Assembly (NCBI RefSeq): GCF_965138225.1
Contig: NZ_CBCSAX010000005.1
Length of the DNA stretch: 64,000 nt
Source: Helicobacter_D ganmani
GTDB taxonomy: Bacteria > Campylobacterota > Campylobacteria > Campylobacterales > Helicobacteraceae
Strand: one strand, 5' to 3'
Part shown: positions 35,798-45,080 of the stretch, in pieces
Layout of the letters: the number at the start of each line of letters is the position of its first letter
Position numbering within the stretch: position 1 is the first letter of the stretch
Program-made: the position numbers and the translations under genes
The notes under the pieces: generated by a model
The model's input: only the letters and a program-made list of their open reading frames with translations
Database searches by the model: none
What the model was told of the DNA's origin: nothing

Positions 35798-37171
35798 ATG
35801 CAATCCAATAAGATTGATTTTAAACAATTTGCCACTTATTCTAAGCCCGGTCCGCGTTATACAAGTTATCCCACTGCAGTGGAGTTTAGCGAAAAATATA
35901 CTTTGGATTTGTATTTGCAGGATTTAAAAGCAGATACAAGCCCCCTTTCTCTTTATGTGCATTTACCTTTTTGTCGTAGCGCGTGCTATTTTTGCGGTTG
36001 CAATGTAGTCTATACAAGCAAAGAGGAAAACAAAAAAATTTATTTAGAATATCTCAAAAAAGAGTTAGAATTGTTAAAAAATGCTATGGATACAAACAAG
36101 CCCGTGTATCAACTCCATTTTGGTGGCGGCACTCCTACATTTTTTAATGCAGAAGAATTGGGGGTTTTGGTTGATTTATTGAAAGATGCTTTTCCAAATT
36201 TTGGACAAAATGCGGAAATTGCCTGTGAGATTGACCCTAGATTTTTTGAGCTTTCACAAATGGAAGTGTTAAAAAAAGGATGTTTTAACCGCCTAAGCTT
36301 TGGAATCCAAGACTTTGATGCAAAGGTGCAGGAAGCGATTCATAGAATCCAACCTTTTACGCTTGTCCAAAAGGCAATCCAGCTTGCAAGAGATTATGGG
36401 ATTACTTCTATTAATTTTGATTTAATCTATGGCTTGCCCTATCAGAGTTTGGAGACTTTTAAGAAAACTTTAGAATCCTGCTTGCTCCTCAATCCAGACC
36501 GCTTTGCTGTCTTTAACTATGCGCATGTCCCTTGGATTAAAAAAACAATGCGTAAGATTGATGAAACCACTCTCCCACACCCAGAGGAAAAGCTTAGAAT
36601 CTTAGAATGGACGATGGATTATTTGCTTAAAAATGGTTATCAAATGATTGGAATGGACCATTTTGCAAAGCCTGATGATGAGTTGTTTAAATCTATACAA
36701 AAAGGGCAATTACAACGTAATTTTCAAGGATATAGCACGCAAGGAGGCACGCAAACGATTGGAATCGGGCTGACTTCTATTGGCGGTGGCAAGGATTATT
36801 ATGCGCAAAATTACAAGGATTTGACGCAATACCAAGAGGCATTGGACAATCATCGCCTGCCTTTCGCGAAAGGTATTAGGCTAAGCAATGAGGATAAGAT
36901 TAGAAAAGCAGTGATTATGCAATTAATGAGCAATTTTAAATTGGATTTTAGCACGATAAATCAGCAGTTTGCGTTTGATTTTAAAGAACATTTCAAAGAA
37001 GCGTTAGAGGAGCTTAAACCTTTGGAGGAAGAAGGATTGGTGGAGATAAATGCAAAAGGGATTTGGGTGAGTGAAACGGGTGCATTGTTGATTCGTAATA
37101 TCGTAATGCCATTTGATGCGTATTTAAAAAAGTTTAATACCAATCAAAAAGTTTTTAGTAAAACAATTTAA
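35798..37171 (+). CDS. hemN: Oxygen-independent coproporphyrinogen III oxidase
   Basis: HemN is a radical-SAM enzyme that decarboxylates coproporphyrinogen III in haem synthesis without oxygen. The 457-residue protein carries the cluster motif CRSACYFCGC (about 58-67), the following HFGGGTPTF, and the C-terminal HemN domain. The N-terminus KPGPRYTSYPTA is typical of true HemN rather than HemW. AAGGA precedes ATG 35798. Confidence 0.95.
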   Translation: MQSNKIDFKQFATYSKPGPRYTSYPTAVEFSEKYTLDLYLQDLKADTSPLSLYVHLPFCRSACYFCGCNVVYTSKEENKKIYLEYLKKELELLKNAMDTNKPVYQLHFGGGTPTFFNAEELGVLVDLLKDAFPNFGQNAEIACEIDPRFFELSQMEVLKKGCFNRLSFGIQDFDAKVQEAIHRIQPFTLVQKAIQLARDYGITSINFDLIYGLPYQSLETFKKTLESCLLLNPDRFAVFNYAHVPWIKKTMRKIDETTLPHPEEKLRILEWTMDYLLKNGYQMIGMDHFAKPDDELFKSIQKGQLQRNFQGYSTQGGTQTIGIGLTSIGGGKDYYAQNYKDLTQYQEALDNHRLPFAKGIRLSNEDKIRKAVIMQLMSNFKLDFSTINQQFAFDFKEHFKEALEELKPLEEEGLVEINAKGIWVSETGALLIRNIVMPFDAYLKKFNTNQKVFSKTI

Positions 37172-37187
37172 AAATTAAGGTAACCCA

Positions 37188-38519
37188 ATGGCGCATTTTG
37201 ACAATTACGATTATTTAAAGACAAGCAATGCCTGCGTGAAATGTGGCAAATGCTTGCCCGATTGCACGATTTTTAGCATTAATGGAGATGAGGCGACTTC
37301 TCCACGCGGCTTTATTGACCTTTTGGGGGCATATCAGCGCAAAGAGATTCCGCTAGATAAAAATGCTAAAGATATTTTTGAAACTTGTTTTTTATGCACA
37401 ACTTGCGTACGTGTTTGTCCTAATTCTTTGCCCACAGATACTTTGATTGAAAATATTCGCTATGAAATTGCTCAAAAATATGGAATTGCTTGGTTTAAAC
37501 GCATCTTTTTTTATCTTTTGAAACATAGAAAAATAATGGATTTTGGATTCAAACTTGGTGCGATTTTTGCCCCTTTGTTGTATCAAGCAACAAAAGATGG
37601 CAATTCTATTCAGCCACGTTTTACCTTGCCTTTGGTTAAGAATAGAATCTTTGGAGGAATCGCAAAGAGAAGTTTTCTAAATTCTCATTCAGAGGAAATC
37701 TGCTTCGTGGATTCCAAACAATCCCAAAAGACTAGAAAGGTAGCAATTTTTATTGGTTGTTTGGGAAACTATAATTATAAAAATGTTGGTGAATCTTTGC
37801 TAGTGATTTTAGAGGCTTTACAAATCAATGCAAAGCTAGCAAAAGGGCAAAAATGCTGTGGCGCACCTGCTTATTTTACAGGAGATTTCGCTAGCGTAGA
37901 TACACTCATTCGTCAGAATGTAGAATATTTTGAAAGCTTTATAGAAGAAGTAGATGCGATTTTGATTCCAGAGGCGACTTGTGGCGCAATGATATTAGAG
38001 GATTGGAAGCATTTTATGGAAAAGGATTTAGAGTTAAAATCAAGAATAGAAAAGCTTTTGCCAAAAATTTATATGGCGACCAAATATTTGGAATCCCAAA
38101 CAAACTTGGTAGAGATTCTAAACAATATAGAACAAAATCGCCTCAAACAAGAATTTCAATCCCCAAAACAAACCTTTACTTACCACGACCCGTGCCACGC
38201 AAGAAAAGTGCTTGGAGTTTATCAAGAACCGCGTAAATTATTGCAGCAAAATTATCAGCTCGTTGAGATGGAGGATTCCACTGCTTGTTGTGGATTTGGT
38301 GGCGTTACAATCCAGACAGAGCGTTTTGCATTGGCTAGCAAAGTGGGGAGTAAAAAAGCAAAAATGATAGAAAAAACACAAGCGCAGTTCATCGTAGCAG
38401 AATGTAGTGCTTGTCGTATGCAGTTAAGCAATGCGCTGTATCAAGCAAATGTAGAGATTCCATTTTTGCACCCATTAGAACTTATTGCAAAGATAATTAA
38501 AGAAAATCAAAATAAATAA
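37188..38519 (+). CDS. (Fe-S)-binding oxidoreductase with two CCG domains (GlpC-like)
   Basis: The 443-residue protein has two ferredoxin motifs (CVKCGKCLPDC about 16-26; CFLCTTCVRVCP about 68-79) followed by two CCG domains: CCGAPAYFTGD near 225 and HDPCHARKV...CCGFGG near 329-372. This is the layout of GlpC, glycolate oxidase GlcF and related subunits that pass electrons from a flavoprotein to quinone. No glpA/B or glcD partner lies nearby, so the substrate is unknown. Its position after hemN is conserved in Campylobacter and H. pylori. Confidence 0.85.
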   Translation: MAHFDNYDYLKTSNACVKCGKCLPDCTIFSINGDEATSPRGFIDLLGAYQRKEIPLDKNAKDIFETCFLCTTCVRVCPNSLPTDTLIENIRYEIAQKYGIAWFKRIFFYLLKHRKIMDFGFKLGAIFAPLLYQATKDGNSIQPRFTLPLVKNRIFGGIAKRSFLNSHSEEICFVDSKQSQKTRKVAIFIGCLGNYNYKNVGESLLVILEALQINAKLAKGQKCCGAPAYFTGDFASVDTLIRQNVEYFESFIEEVDAILIPEATCGAMILEDWKHFMEKDLELKSRIEKLLPKIYMATKYLESQTNLVEILNNIEQNRLKQEFQSPKQTFTYHDPCHARKVLGVYQEPRKLLQQNYQLVEMEDSTACCGFGGVTIQTERFALASKVGSKKAKMIEKTQAQFIVAECSACRMQLSNALYQANVEIPFLHPLELIAKIIKENQNK

Positions 38520-38545
38520 TAAAGTTTATTTTTTAATAAAAAATG

Positions 38546-38554
38546 TGATATAAT
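38546..38554 (+). promoter_or_regulatory. Extended -10 promoter of the chemoreceptor gene
   Basis: TGATATAAT (TG, one base, TATAAT at 38549-38554) is a consensus extended -10 element about 43 nt before the GTG start at 38597. The upstream bases are T- and A-rich, and no -35 box is evident. Confidence 0.55.
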
Positions 38555-38596
38555 TTTACATAATCTTATTTAAAAATCAAAGATAAAGGATTTTTT

Positions 38597-40240
38597 GTGG
38601 TTGGAAGAAATTTATCGTTAAAAGCACAGCTTTTTATAGGGTTTGGCATTATCTTAGCTTTTATTTTAGTTATCTCCATTACAGGATATATCAAGATTAG
38701 TTTTGTAGAAAAAACATTGGCAGAAATGACAGAGGTTAATGCGGTAAAACAAAGATATGCAATTAATTTTCGTGGAAGCGTGCATGATAGAGCAATTGCA
38801 GTGCGTGATGTTGTGATTTTGGACAATGTGCAAGAGATTGAAAATACTTTGCGTTTAATCCAAAAACTAGAAGAATTCTATAAAGATTCTTCAATTAAAA
38901 TGGACGAAATTTTTAAAGATGAGCATATGGTAGATGCAAAAGACAAGGAGATTTTGCAACGTATTAAAGGTGTAGAAGCCAAAACAATGCCTATGATTTC
39001 TGAAATTATCATCAAAAAAGCACAATCTGATAGAATTGGCGCAAACGAATTGTTGATTAATCAAGCACGAGGGGCATTTGTAGAATGGTTAAATGTAATT
39101 AATGAGTTTATAGATTATCAAGAAGATAAGAATCAAAAACTTACCAAAGCAGCAATTGATGAGATTGATAATTATTTGTCTCTAACGATGATGCTGACTA
39201 TTATTTCTTTGATTGTGGCAGTTTTAACTGCAATTTATATTTCTAGATTGGTTATTTCATCTTTGGGAGGAGAGCCAAAAGAAGTTGTTAAAGTAGTGCT
39301 TAGTATTGCAAGTGGCAATTTGAATACTCCTATAAGAACGCAATATAAAGAGAGTATGCTTGCTTCTATGGAGCAAATGCAAGAAAAACTTAGAGAGATT
39401 GTTTCGGAAATTATGAAATCTACCCAAGAGCTGAATGAAAGCGCAAATGAAGTAACAAAAAGTTCTGAAGAATCCAAATCTTCATCTTATCGCCAGGTTG
39501 AAAGTTCAGAAGTTTCAACAGAACGTATTAAGCAAGTAATGAACGCTGTAAATCATATTTCAAATATCGCAAAACAAACAGAGGAAAATTCTGAATATAC
39601 TACAAATCTATCAGATAAATGTATAGAAGCTATGAAAACAACAGTAGAAAGCATTGAGCGCATTACAGAAACCGTTACTCTTTCATCAGAACATATTCGT
39701 ATGCTAGAAAAACACTCTCAAGAAATTGGCGGAAGCGCAGATTTGATTAAAGAAATCACGGACCAAACCAACCTACTTGCACTTAATGCTGCGATTGAAG
39801 CTGCAAGAGCAGGGGAAGCTGGGAGAGGATTTGCTGTTGTTTCCGATGAGATTAGAAAATTAGCCGAACGCACAGGGGTAGCAACTTCAGAGATTACAAG
39901 AATGATTGAAGTGATACAAGGTGAAACGCAAACTGCGGTAGAGGCGATTCAAAATGCGGTTCCACAGGTAGAAAAAGGTATGGAGCTTGCAAATGAAGCA
40001 AGTGAAATCTTGGGACAAATCAATTCTCAAGCAAGCGATTCTTTAAGTAAAGCGAAAGAAGTAACCAATGCAACTTATAAGCAAGTGCAGGATATGGAAA
40101 ATCTATCTAAAGGATTAGATGAAATTTCAAGGGATTCTAAAAATACTGCAGAATTGATGGAGAATAATACGGAAGCGGCGCAAACACTTAAAAACATTGC
40201 AAATGTCTTAAAAAATCATATCAATCACTTCAAGATTTAA
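38597..40240 (+). CDS. Methyl-accepting chemotaxis protein
   Basis: The 547-residue receptor has an N-terminal membrane helix (about 7-32), a periplasmic 4-helix-type sensing region (about 33-192), a second helix (about 193-216), and a cytoplasmic coiled coil. The signalling tip reads EITDQTNLLALNAAIEAARAGEAGRGFAVVSDEIRKLAERT (about 388-428). The ligand is unknown. GTG 38597 has AAAGGA six bases upstream. A strong hairpin follows the stop. Confidence 0.92.
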   Translation: MVGRNLSLKAQLFIGFGIILAFILVISITGYIKISFVEKTLAEMTEVNAVKQRYAINFRGSVHDRAIAVRDVVILDNVQEIENTLRLIQKLEEFYKDSSIKMDEIFKDEHMVDAKDKEILQRIKGVEAKTMPMISEIIIKKAQSDRIGANELLINQARGAFVEWLNVINEFIDYQEDKNQKLTKAAIDEIDNYLSLTMMLTIISLIVAVLTAIYISRLVISSLGGEPKEVVKVVLSIASGNLNTPIRTQYKESMLASMEQMQEKLREIVSEIMKSTQELNESANEVTKSSEESKSSSYRQVESSEVSTERIKQVMNAVNHISNIAKQTEENSEYTTNLSDKCIEAMKTTVESIERITETVTLSSEHIRMLEKHSQEIGGSADLIKEITDQTNLLALNAAIEAARAGEAGRGFAVVSDEIRKLAERTGVATSEITRMIEVIQGETQTAVEAIQNAVPQVEKGMELANEASEILGQINSQASDSLSKAKEVTNATYKQVQDMENLSKGLDEISRDSKNTAELMENNTEAAQTLKNIANVLKNHINHFKI

Positions 40241-40270
40241 GTTTTTGAATCCTAAAGGGATTCTAAAACT
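40240..40270. terminator. Hairpin after the chemoreceptor gene
   Basis: AGTTTT and GAATCC (40240-40252) pair with GGATTC and AAAACT (40258-40270), 12 base pairs with one mismatch and a 5-nt loop. It lacks a clear U-run but sits directly at the stop codon and is likely to end or protect the transcript. Confidence 0.5.
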
Positions 40271-40279
40271 TTCAAAATG

Positions 40280-40285
40280 TATAAT
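40280..40285 (+). promoter_or_regulatory. -10 element for the ispDF operon
   Basis: TATAAT at 40280-40285, preceded by TG, lies 30 nt before the TTG start of ispDF. It is at the correct distance for a short leader. Confidence 0.45.
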
Positions 40286-40314
40286 TCCACAATTTTTAAA
40301 ATCAAGGAATTTAT

Positions 40315-41520
40315 TTGTCAAATATCGCATTGATTTTGTTGGGTGCAGGCGATAGCAGTCGCTTTTGCTTATCAGCTTTATCATCTAGTGAAACGATACA
40401 CAAATCAGTTCAAAAACTTAGATTGCCTAAAAAACAATGGTTGCGCGTGGGTGAGATTCCGCTTTGGTTAAAGGTTGCATTAGATTTTCGCGATATTTAT
40501 CCTTTTTCGCGTTGTATCTTGAGTGCAAAATCTACCGAAATAAAATATATGCAGAAATATTTGGACGCATTTTCGCTAGATTTTGTGCTAGTAAAGGGTG
40601 GTTCTACGCGTCAAGAATCACTAAAAAATGCACTAATAATGCTTGAGGATTTCGTAGAATATGTGCTAGTAAGTGATATTGCGCGTTGCAATTCAGCGTT
40701 TTTGAGCCAAAGAGTCCTTAAAGAAATAGGTAATTATGATTGTATTGTTCCATATCTGAAACTAAATGATACAATAGTGTATTCTAATGGTTCCAAACTA
40801 GACTATCTCAAGCGAGACAATTTAAAAATTATTCAAACGCCACAATTGAGCCGTTTGAATGTCTTAAAATCTGCTTTAGAAAATGGAGATTTCACAGATG
40901 AAAGTAGCGCGATTTTTGCACAAGGTGGGAGCATTGGGTTTGTTCAAGGAGCAGCAGAGGCAAAAAAATTAACCTTTTTAGAGGATTTAAAAACAATTCC
41001 TCTGCCAAACCCTAGCACACACACACTTGTTGGAAGTGGAAGTGATATTCATGCATTGGATAAAGGAGAAGGAATCTTGTTAGGCTGTGTCGCAATTCCG
41101 TGTGAATTTCGCCTGATTGCACATAGTGATGGCGATGTTTGTTTGCATGCATTAAGTGATGCACTTTTGGGGGCAATTGGGTTTGGGGATATTGGTGAGT
41201 GGTTTCCTGATAATGACCCAGCTTATAAAGGAGCAAATTCCGCTGATTTGTTGCGTATTATTGTAGATTTTGTACGGGATGTGGGCTACGATATTTTGCA
41301 AGCAGATATTACAATTTTTGCTCAAAAACCAAAAATTTCTCCCTATAAAAATGCAATGGAAAAGAAAATTTCAGAAATTTTGCAAATTAATGTATTTAAG
41401 GTAAATGTCAAAGCAACAACAACGGAAAAATTGGGGTTTATTGGCAAAGGAGAAGGAATTTTGGTGCAAGCAAGTGTTGTTTTGGAATATTTTGATTGGA
41501 AAAAAATTATTTCGCTTTAG
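40315..41520 (+). CDS. ispDF: Bifunctional IspD/IspF (MEP isoprenoid pathway)
   Basis: One protein of 401 residues carries two activities of the non-mevalonate pathway. Residues 1-230 are the IspD nucleotidyltransferase that makes CDP-methylerythritol, with the GAGDSSRF loop near residue 10 and a variant lysine segment. Residues about 240-395 are IspF, with the metal ligands GSDIHALD (about 242-249) and the H in HSDGDVCLHALSDALLGA (about 266-283). The fusion is a Campylobacterota trait. TTG start at 40315 with AAGGA six bases upstream. Confidence 0.93.
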   Translation: MSNIALILLGAGDSSRFCLSALSSSETIHKSVQKLRLPKKQWLRVGEIPLWLKVALDFRDIYPFSRCILSAKSTEIKYMQKYLDAFSLDFVLVKGGSTRQESLKNALIMLEDFVEYVLVSDIARCNSAFLSQRVLKEIGNYDCIVPYLKLNDTIVYSNGSKLDYLKRDNLKIIQTPQLSRLNVLKSALENGDFTDESSAIFAQGGSIGFVQGAAEAKKLTFLEDLKTIPLPNPSTHTLVGSGSDIHALDKGEGILLGCVAIPCEFRLIAHSDGDVCLHALSDALLGAIGFGDIGEWFPDNDPAYKGANSADLLRIIVDFVRDVGYDILQADITIFAQKPKISPYKNAMEKKISEILQINVFKVNVKATTTEKLGFIGKGEGILVQASVVLEYFDWKKIISL

Positions 41521-41530
41521 GGGGAATAGA

Positions 41531-42421
41531 ATGAAAATATTAATTGTGGAGAATGAAATTTATTTATCTCAAAGCATTGCTTCGAAATTGAGTCATTTTG
41601 GATTTGCTTGCGAAATGGTGCCGAGTATAGAGGAAGCTTTGCAGTTTGAAGTGGCAGATATTATTTTGCTTTCAGCAAATATACCAGGTCAAAATTTTTA
41701 TTCATTGATTGAAAAATTTAAAGATTCTATTGTGATTTTAATGATTCCTTATGTAAATGATGAAATGGTAACACGTCCATTGAAAGCCGGAGTGAGTGAT
41801 TATATTGTGAAACCTTTTATGATTGACGAGCTGATTCGCAAAATTGAGCATTATACAGCTTTTCGTCAATTACAAAAGGAAATCGCATTTTATAGGGATT
41901 ATTTTTGCGATTCTTTATCAATGCCTACTTATACGATTGGTGTAAAAGTATCCTTTCCTTTGATTATTAAAAGTGTATCGCAAAGAGCAATTGATATGTG
42001 TGTTGTCAATTATGCGATTCATAAAAAATTTGCTATTAATTTTGTTTCTTTGTATAAAATTCATAACTATAAGGAAATTTTTAAAAATATTTCTAAAACA
42101 CAATTAACTTATATTGTAGGGTTTGAGACCTTGCGCAAAGAGGAAAAAGAAGAGTGTATTAAAGCATTCAAAAATATTCCCGTGATTCTTGCTTGTTTGG
42201 GCGGTGATTTACATGATTTTAAAAATGTCTTTGAAATCAATGTGAAAGAGATGGCGCAAGGATTCCAAGAAGATGTGTTAAGTGTTGATGAATATATTAA
42301 AACAATGATTTTAAGATTTGAAGATAAATACCCTGATACAGAACTTAGCAAACGTTTAGGTATGTCTCGCAAGAGTTTATGGGAGAAACGAAAAAAATAT
42401 GGAATCACAAAGAAAAAATAA
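41531..42421 (+). CDS. Orphan atypical response regulator, HP1021/Cj1608 type
   Basis: The 296-residue protein has an N-terminal receiver-like fold (1-105) and a C-terminal Fis-like helix-turn-helix (about 268-290: ELSKRLGMSRKSLWEKRKK). The phospho-acceptor position holds Ser48 (IILLSANIPG) and the usual acidic pair is ENE, so phosphorylation is unlikely. The H. pylori homologue works without phosphorylation, senses redox state through Cys and affects oriC activity. Five Cys are present (27, 126, 157, 209, 222). ATG 41531 follows GGGGAA. Gene order ispDF-regulator-sat-like-pgpA matches Cj1607-Cj1610. Confidence 0.85.
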   Translation: MKILIVENEIYLSQSIASKLSHFGFACEMVPSIEEALQFEVADIILLSANIPGQNFYSLIEKFKDSIVILMIPYVNDEMVTRPLKAGVSDYIVKPFMIDELIRKIEHYTAFRQLQKEIAFYRDYFCDSLSMPTYTIGVKVSFPLIIKSVSQRAIDMCVVNYAIHKKFAINFVSLYKIHNYKEIFKNISKTQLTYIVGFETLRKEEKEECIKAFKNIPVILACLGGDLHDFKNVFEINVKEMAQGFQEDVLSVDEYIKTMILRFEDKYPDTELSKRLGMSRKSLWEKRKKYGITKKK

Positions 42422-43616
42422 TTTATCCACCCCTGCTTTATTCATTGACAAAGAAGCAGTGTTTGCTCTCCTCTTGTGTCAAGAGGGTTTGCTTACTCCT
42501 GTGAATCATTTGATGAATGAAAAGGAAATGCACGAAGTAGATAATACAGGATTGTTTGAGGGGCAAAGTTTCCCCTTTTCTTTCATTTTAGCACCCGCAG
42601 GAAAACGCAATGAGCAAGTAATGAAAGAATCCAAAAAGGGTGATGAGATTGCCCTTATTTGTGAAAATCATTTATGCGGTAAATTACTTGTGGATTCTGC
42701 TTTTAAGATTGATAAACAAGCACGATTGTTTAAAATAATGAGCGGAGATATTTATTCTAAAAAGGCACAGCATATTTATAATCGGCTTGGAAATTACGCG
42801 CTTTGTGGGGAATATGAATTATATCTGCAATCGGAAATTTTTGCCTTTAAAGACCGCGCGACAAAACAAGCAATCACGCAATTTAAAAAGAGGAATAACA
42901 CGCAAAGCGTTACAGCAATGGTTTTGGACGCTTCTCCTATTACACGTATCCACGAGCGCATTTTCCGCTCTATCCTAGAGGAAAATGATTTACTTGTTTT
43001 ACTGCTATTAAGACGACAAAATGAGGGTTTATTGGATTTTTATATTCGCAAAACTTGCTTAGAATTTGTTATCACAAATTACCTGCCAAAGAATCGCATT
43101 GCCATTTTTCCATTAGATGATATTTATTTGTTTGCAGGTGCGCATGGAATTATTTTAGACGCAATTCTTGCGCAAAATCTTGGGTGTGATAGAATCGCAA
43201 TCGGGGAAAATTATCCTAATTTGGCAATTTATTATGACCATCAAAAAATTTATTCTATTTTTGATATGGCAAAAGATATTAAAATTAAAGTTAAATTATT
43301 GAGTGAGTTTGTGCATTGCAATCAATGCAAAACAATTGTGAGCCTTAAAACTTGCCCGCATAGCAAAAACCATCATATTTATTATCGTTCGGGGTTTTTG
43401 CAAGGAATTTTGCAGTCTGGATTGATTCCACCTACAATTTTAGTGCGCAAGGAAGTTTCAGCTAAAATTCTAAGCTATTTATTTCCTAAACGTTTTGAAA
43501 GCATTATTCAGCAGTTTGGGGCAATGTTTGCAAGTAGTGGAATGATTGAAGAACAAAGTGACGAAGATTTTTATTTGAAATTAATAGATATTTATCAGAC
43601 ACATTCTTTGAATTAG
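42399..43616 (+). CDS. ATP-sulfurylase-like protein with degenerate active site
   Basis: The 405-residue protein has the fold layout of sulfate adenylyltransferase: a PUA-like N-terminal domain with SPL..FM-like LLTPVNHLMNEKEMHEV (about 31-47), a nucleotidyltransferase domain, and a zinc site C307, C310, C319, H321. The catalytic TRNPxHxxH is DASPITRIH (177-185), losing the Arg, Asn and first His; the GRD loop is GENY (269-272). It is therefore unlikely to activate sulfate. Homologues such as Cj1609 have been annotated as sulfate adenylyltransferase. The start overlaps the end of the regulator gene by 23 bases, so they are coexpressed. Real function unknown. Confidence 0.8.
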   Translation: MESQRKNNLSTPALFIDKEAVFALLLCQEGLLTPVNHLMNEKEMHEVDNTGLFEGQSFPFSFILAPAGKRNEQVMKESKKGDEIALICENHLCGKLLVDSAFKIDKQARLFKIMSGDIYSKKAQHIYNRLGNYALCGEYELYLQSEIFAFKDRATKQAITQFKKRNNTQSVTAMVLDASPITRIHERIFRSILEENDLLVLLLLRRQNEGLLDFYIRKTCLEFVITNYLPKNRIAIFPLDDIYLFAGAHGIILDAILAQNLGCDRIAIGENYPNLAIYYDHQKIYSIFDMAKDIKIKVKLLSEFVHCNQCKTIVSLKTCPHSKNHHIYYRSGFLQGILQSGLIPPTILVRKEVSAKILSYLFPKRFESIIQQFGAMFASSGMIEEQSDEDFYLKLIDIYQTHSLN

Positions 43617-43624
43617 GATTTTTA

Positions 43625-44149
43625 ATGAGAACACATTTTTTTAATACTTTTAGCAATTCGCGTGATTTTTTTAAAAAATGTTTTTTAACCTTATTTTTTA
43701 GTGGGCTTAGCCCCAAAGCACCCGGCACATTTGGCACATTGGTCGCCTTACCTTTTGCGTGGGCAATTAGTCATTACATTGCTCCAAGCACTTTATTGCT
43801 GCTTGCATTGCTTATTTCTGTGATTGCAGTGAAGGTAATTAATGATTATGAAAAAGAGGGAATGGAACACGATTGTTCTGAAATTGTGATTGATGAGTTA
43901 GCAGGCGTGTGGATTAGTGTTGCAATGATTGGAAGTCATTTGTTTGGAATCGCCTTGTCTTTTGTTTTGTTTAGATTGTTTGATATTTGGAAACCCTCTG
44001 TGATTGGTAGAATTGATAGAGAAGTTAAAGGTGGTTGGGGCGTAATGGGAGATGATTTGCTCGCAGGATTTTTTGCTGGGCTTTTAGGGTTGATGATAAT
44101 TGGTGGGATTCAAAGGATAGAATCACTTGCGTTTCTTTTGGAATTTTAA
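43625..44149 (+). CDS. pgpA: Phosphatidylglycerophosphatase A
   Basis: PgpA removes phosphate from phosphatidylglycerol phosphate in phospholipid synthesis. The 174-residue membrane protein has SPKAPGTFGTLVALPFA (about 24-40) and IVIDELAGVWIS (about 89-100) as family motifs, and several hydrophobic helices. The N-terminal 20 residues are polar and aromatic. ATG 43625 lies 8 bases after the preceding stop. It ends 11 bases before the convergent uppP. Confidence 0.9.
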   Translation: MRTHFFNTFSNSRDFFKKCFLTLFFSGLSPKAPGTFGTLVALPFAWAISHYIAPSTLLLLALLISVIAVKVINDYEKEGMEHDCSEIVIDELAGVWISVAMIGSHLFGIALSFVLFRLFDIWKPSVIGRIDREVKGGWGVMGDDLLAGFFAGLLGLMIIGGIQRIESLAFLLEF

Positions 44150-44160
44150 TTTGCTTTGTG

Positions 44161-44934
44161 CTAAAGAATATCCAAATAAGATAAAAAGACAATGCCTAGT
44201 AAAATACGATAGATTCCAAAAGGAATGAAGTTAAAACGCGTGATAAAATTCAAAAAAAGTTTGATTGCTACAAGCGCACTTAAAAACGCTACAACAAAGC
44301 CCACTCCAAGCGCAAAGAGATTTTCAAAATCCATTGTTGTATGGCTTTTATAGAGACTATAAGAACTCGCAACAACCATAGCAGGCAAAGCTAGTAAAAA
44401 AGAAAATTCTGTGGCAACTTTACGATTGCAGCCCATTAGTAATCCCCCTATGATTGTTGCACCGCTACGAGAAGTGCCCGGAATCATCGCTAAAGCCTGA
44501 AAAAACCCAATCCAAAGTGCCTGCTTGTAGGTAATTTCTTCTATATTTTGGATAAGGGATTCTCTCTCTTTGTGAAAAACCTCTAGTGCAATAAAAGCGA
44601 TTCCACCAATAATGAGCATAATTGAAACAGTGATAGGGGCGAAAAGTGCTTTAATGTAAGAATAAAATAAAAAGCCAAAAGTTCCAGCAGGTAGGAATCC
44701 TATACATAATTTCACCCAAAGATTTAAGCTATTTTTGGAGAGTTTTTCCCAAAAAACAAACAAAACAGCCAAAATAGAACCCAACTGAATCACGACTTCA
44801 AAGGTTTTATGGAAAGCATCTTGTGGAATCCCGAGTAATTCTGAAGTAAGGATTAAATGCCCCGTGGAGGAAATGGGCAAAAATTCTGTTAATCCCTCAA
44901 CAATCCCTAAAATTCCAGCGTGTAATAAATCCAT
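44161..44934 (-). CDS. uppP: Undecaprenyl-diphosphatase UppP
   Basis: UppP (BacA) recycles undecaprenyl pyrophosphate for cell-wall synthesis. The 257-residue membrane protein has the catalytic EGLTEFLPISSTGHLIL (about 13-29) and PGTSRSGATIIGG (about 157-169), each with the Glu, Ser and Arg needed. About eight helices. Convergent to pgpA and divergent from the biotin carboxylase gene. Confidence 0.96.
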   Translation of the reverse strand: MDLLHAGILGIVEGLTEFLPISSTGHLILTSELLGIPQDAFHKTFEVVIQLGSILAVLFVFWEKLSKNSLNLWVKLCIGFLPAGTFGFLFYSYIKALFAPITVSIMLIIGGIAFIALEVFHKERESLIQNIEEITYKQALWIGFFQALAMIPGTSRSGATIIGGLLMGCNRKVATEFSFLLALPAMVVASSYSLYKSHTTMDFENLFALGVGFVVAFLSALVAIKLFLNFITRFNFIPFGIYRILLGIVFLSYLDIL

Positions 44935-45080
44935 ATAGTTGCCCTTAAAAGTATTTGAAATGTGTAAAAATGCGCGAATTTTAGCATATTTGGTAAAATT
45001 TTGGCAAATATTTCCTAAACTTCAACAATAAATCAAAAATAAAATTATAAAATGCACAGAATTATCTATTGGGAGTTTTT

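Noticed and set aside
41010..41025. CA dinucleotide run in ispDF as a phase switch
   Set aside because: Only about five CA units in coding sequence, in frame and within a conserved linker; too short for a credible switch.
42399..43616. Functional sulfate adenylyltransferase
   Set aside because: TRNPxHxxH and GRD motifs are lost and no sulfate-assimilation partners are nearby.
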